A DNA stretch of 64,000 nucleotides, taken from Methylobacterium jeotgali. Its GTDB lineage: Bacteria; Pseudomonadota; Alphaproteobacteria; Rhizobiales; Beijerinckiaceae. Both the position numbers and the translations under genes were made by a program. The notes under the pieces are model-generated. The model was not told the DNA's origin. It searched no databases and saw nothing but the letters and a program-made list of their open reading frames with translations. Numbering within the stretch: the stretch's first letter is position 1; the number at the start of each line of letters is the position of its first letter. This document shows, one piece after another, positions 63,421 through 64,000 of this stretch. The DNA lies in the NCBI RefSeq assembly GCF_022179345.1, contig NZ_BPQR01000081.1, forward strand, positions 1-64,000, written 5' to 3'.

Positions 63421-64000
63421 ATGGACAAGCGCACCACCCCGAGCGCCGATCCGGGCAATCCGGCGACCGCGGTCCCCGCGAATCCCGAGGACCGGCCGCC
63501 GACCCGGCCGCCGGGCCGATTCCTCGCGGGCTCGGCCGCGGAGAAGACCGTGGCGCTGGCCCTCCAGGGCGGCGGCGCGCACGGGGCCTTCACCTGGGGC
63601 GTGCTCGACGCGCTCATCGCCGACGGCCGCCTCGCCTTCGAGGCGGTGACCGGGGCGAGCGCCGGCGCGATGAACGCCGTGGTGATGACCGACGGCTGGC
63701 TCGCCGGCGGCCCGGAGGGCGCGCGGGAGGCGCTCGCCCGGTTCTGGCGGGCGGTCAGCCTCGACCAGGCGCTCGGGCCGACGCAGCAGGGCGTGCTCGA
63801 CGGGCTTCTCGGCCTGTGGCGCGACAACCCGGTCGCGGCCTTCTGGTCGAAGCTCCTGACGCCGAGCCCCTACGCGGCCAACCCGCTCAACATCAACCCG
63901 CTGCGCCGGGTGCTGGCCGCCCAGGTCGATTTCGAGCGCCTGCGGGCGGCGGACACGGCGGGCCTCTACGTCTCGGCGACGAACGTCTGGACCGGCAAGC
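63421..64000 (+). CDS. Patatin-like phospholipase, partial (cut by window end)
   Basis: The first 193 residues of a serine lipid hydrolase of the patatin/RssA family. After a 38-residue Pro-rich start come the oxyanion motif LALQGGGAHGAFTWGVLDALI and the nucleophile elbow GASAGAMNAV (Gly-x-Ser-x-Gly), followed by PTQQGVLDGLLGLWRDNPVAAFWSKLL and NPLNINPLRRVL. The catalytic Asp (usually in a D-G-A/G motif) lies beyond the window. The ATG at 63421 is preferred over 63415 because GGAG stands seven bases ahead of it. Confidence 0.85.
   Translation, partial: MDKRTTPSADPGNPATAVPANPEDRPPTRPPGRFLAGSAAEKTVALALQGGGAHGAFTWGVLDALIADGRLAFEAVTGASAGAMNAVVMTDGWLAGGPEGAREALARFWRAVSLDQALGPTQQGVLDGLLGLWRDNPVAAFWSKLLTPSPYAANPLNINPLRRVLAAQVDFERLRAADTAGLYVSATNVWTGK

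Overview
The window is 64 kb of very GC-rich bacterial chromosome with dense, short-gapped genes. Two MucR/Ros-type regulators, a single-chain PntA plus PntB, a family of small alphaproteobacterial proteins and an oxalate/formate-type MFS carrier point to an alphaproteobacterium of the Hyphomicrobiales, most probably a Methylobacterium or Methylorubrum. That assignment is inferred from gene content; no rRNA or methanol dehydrogenase gene is present to settle it. Long antisense open frames are everywhere because of base composition and were left out.

Layout. 0.2-5 kb: a small secreted protein, a MucR relative without cysteine zinc ligands, an orphan YejE-type ABC permease behind a DUF4112 protein, a class I aminotransferase, and then a candidate structured small RNA with its own promoter and a strong terminator. 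5.2-16.2 kb: a four-gene RND efflux operon (adaptor, two pump subunits, outer-membrane channel) followed by glucose-6-phosphate dehydrogenase. 16.2-26.1 kb: a membrane-anchored Mrr-type nuclease, MucR, a class II aldolase, a Pat-type acyl-CoA synthetase/acetyltransferase fusion, a cold-shock protein with a long leader, a YdcZ transporter, Dps, an L,D-transpeptidase and an EVE protein. 26.2-31.6 kb: an OFA-family carboxylate carrier preceded by a sigma-54 promoter with two identical inverted upstream sites, then a sigma-54 response regulator and a Cache-domain histidine kinase that probably control it. 31.7-38 kb: DnaQ-like exonuclease, a secreted small protein, a PHB-depolymerase-type esterase, tRNA-Arg(CCG) with a decayed integrase at its 3' side, and pntAB. 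38-50 kb: ZapE, GNAT, PlsC, gamma-glutamyltransferase, a sirtuin, an IorAB-like molybdenum oxidoreductase and a secreted nuclease. 50-64 kb: a TonB-dependent siderophore receptor, a cupin, a sulfur/encapsulin locus, Kup, IspG and the start of a patatin-like phospholipase.

The most striking locus is 53.5-59.5 kb. A HK97-fold encapsulin shell protein of family 2B (with an inserted cyclic-nucleotide-binding-like domain) overlaps a SufS-like cysteine desulfurase that carries a roughly 270-residue, Pro/Ala/Ser-rich N-terminal extension, the usual mark of an encapsulated cargo enzyme. Upstream lie serine O-acetyltransferase (cysteine precursor synthesis), a small basic protein, and divergently two YeeE/YedE-type half-transporters for a sulfur compound, with a perfect 14-bp palindrome at the divergent promoter. 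Together these suggest sulfur uptake, cysteine synthesis and cysteine desulfuration inside a protein shell. Family 2 encapsulins with desulfurase cargo are known; the combination here, and a nucleotide-binding domain that lacks the usual ligand-contact residues, deserve experimental work.

A second theme is reversible protein acylation: a Pat-type acetyltransferase (18.97-21.65 kb) and a CobB-type sirtuin with the class III Tyr-x-x-Arg signature (44.6-45.3 kb) are both here.
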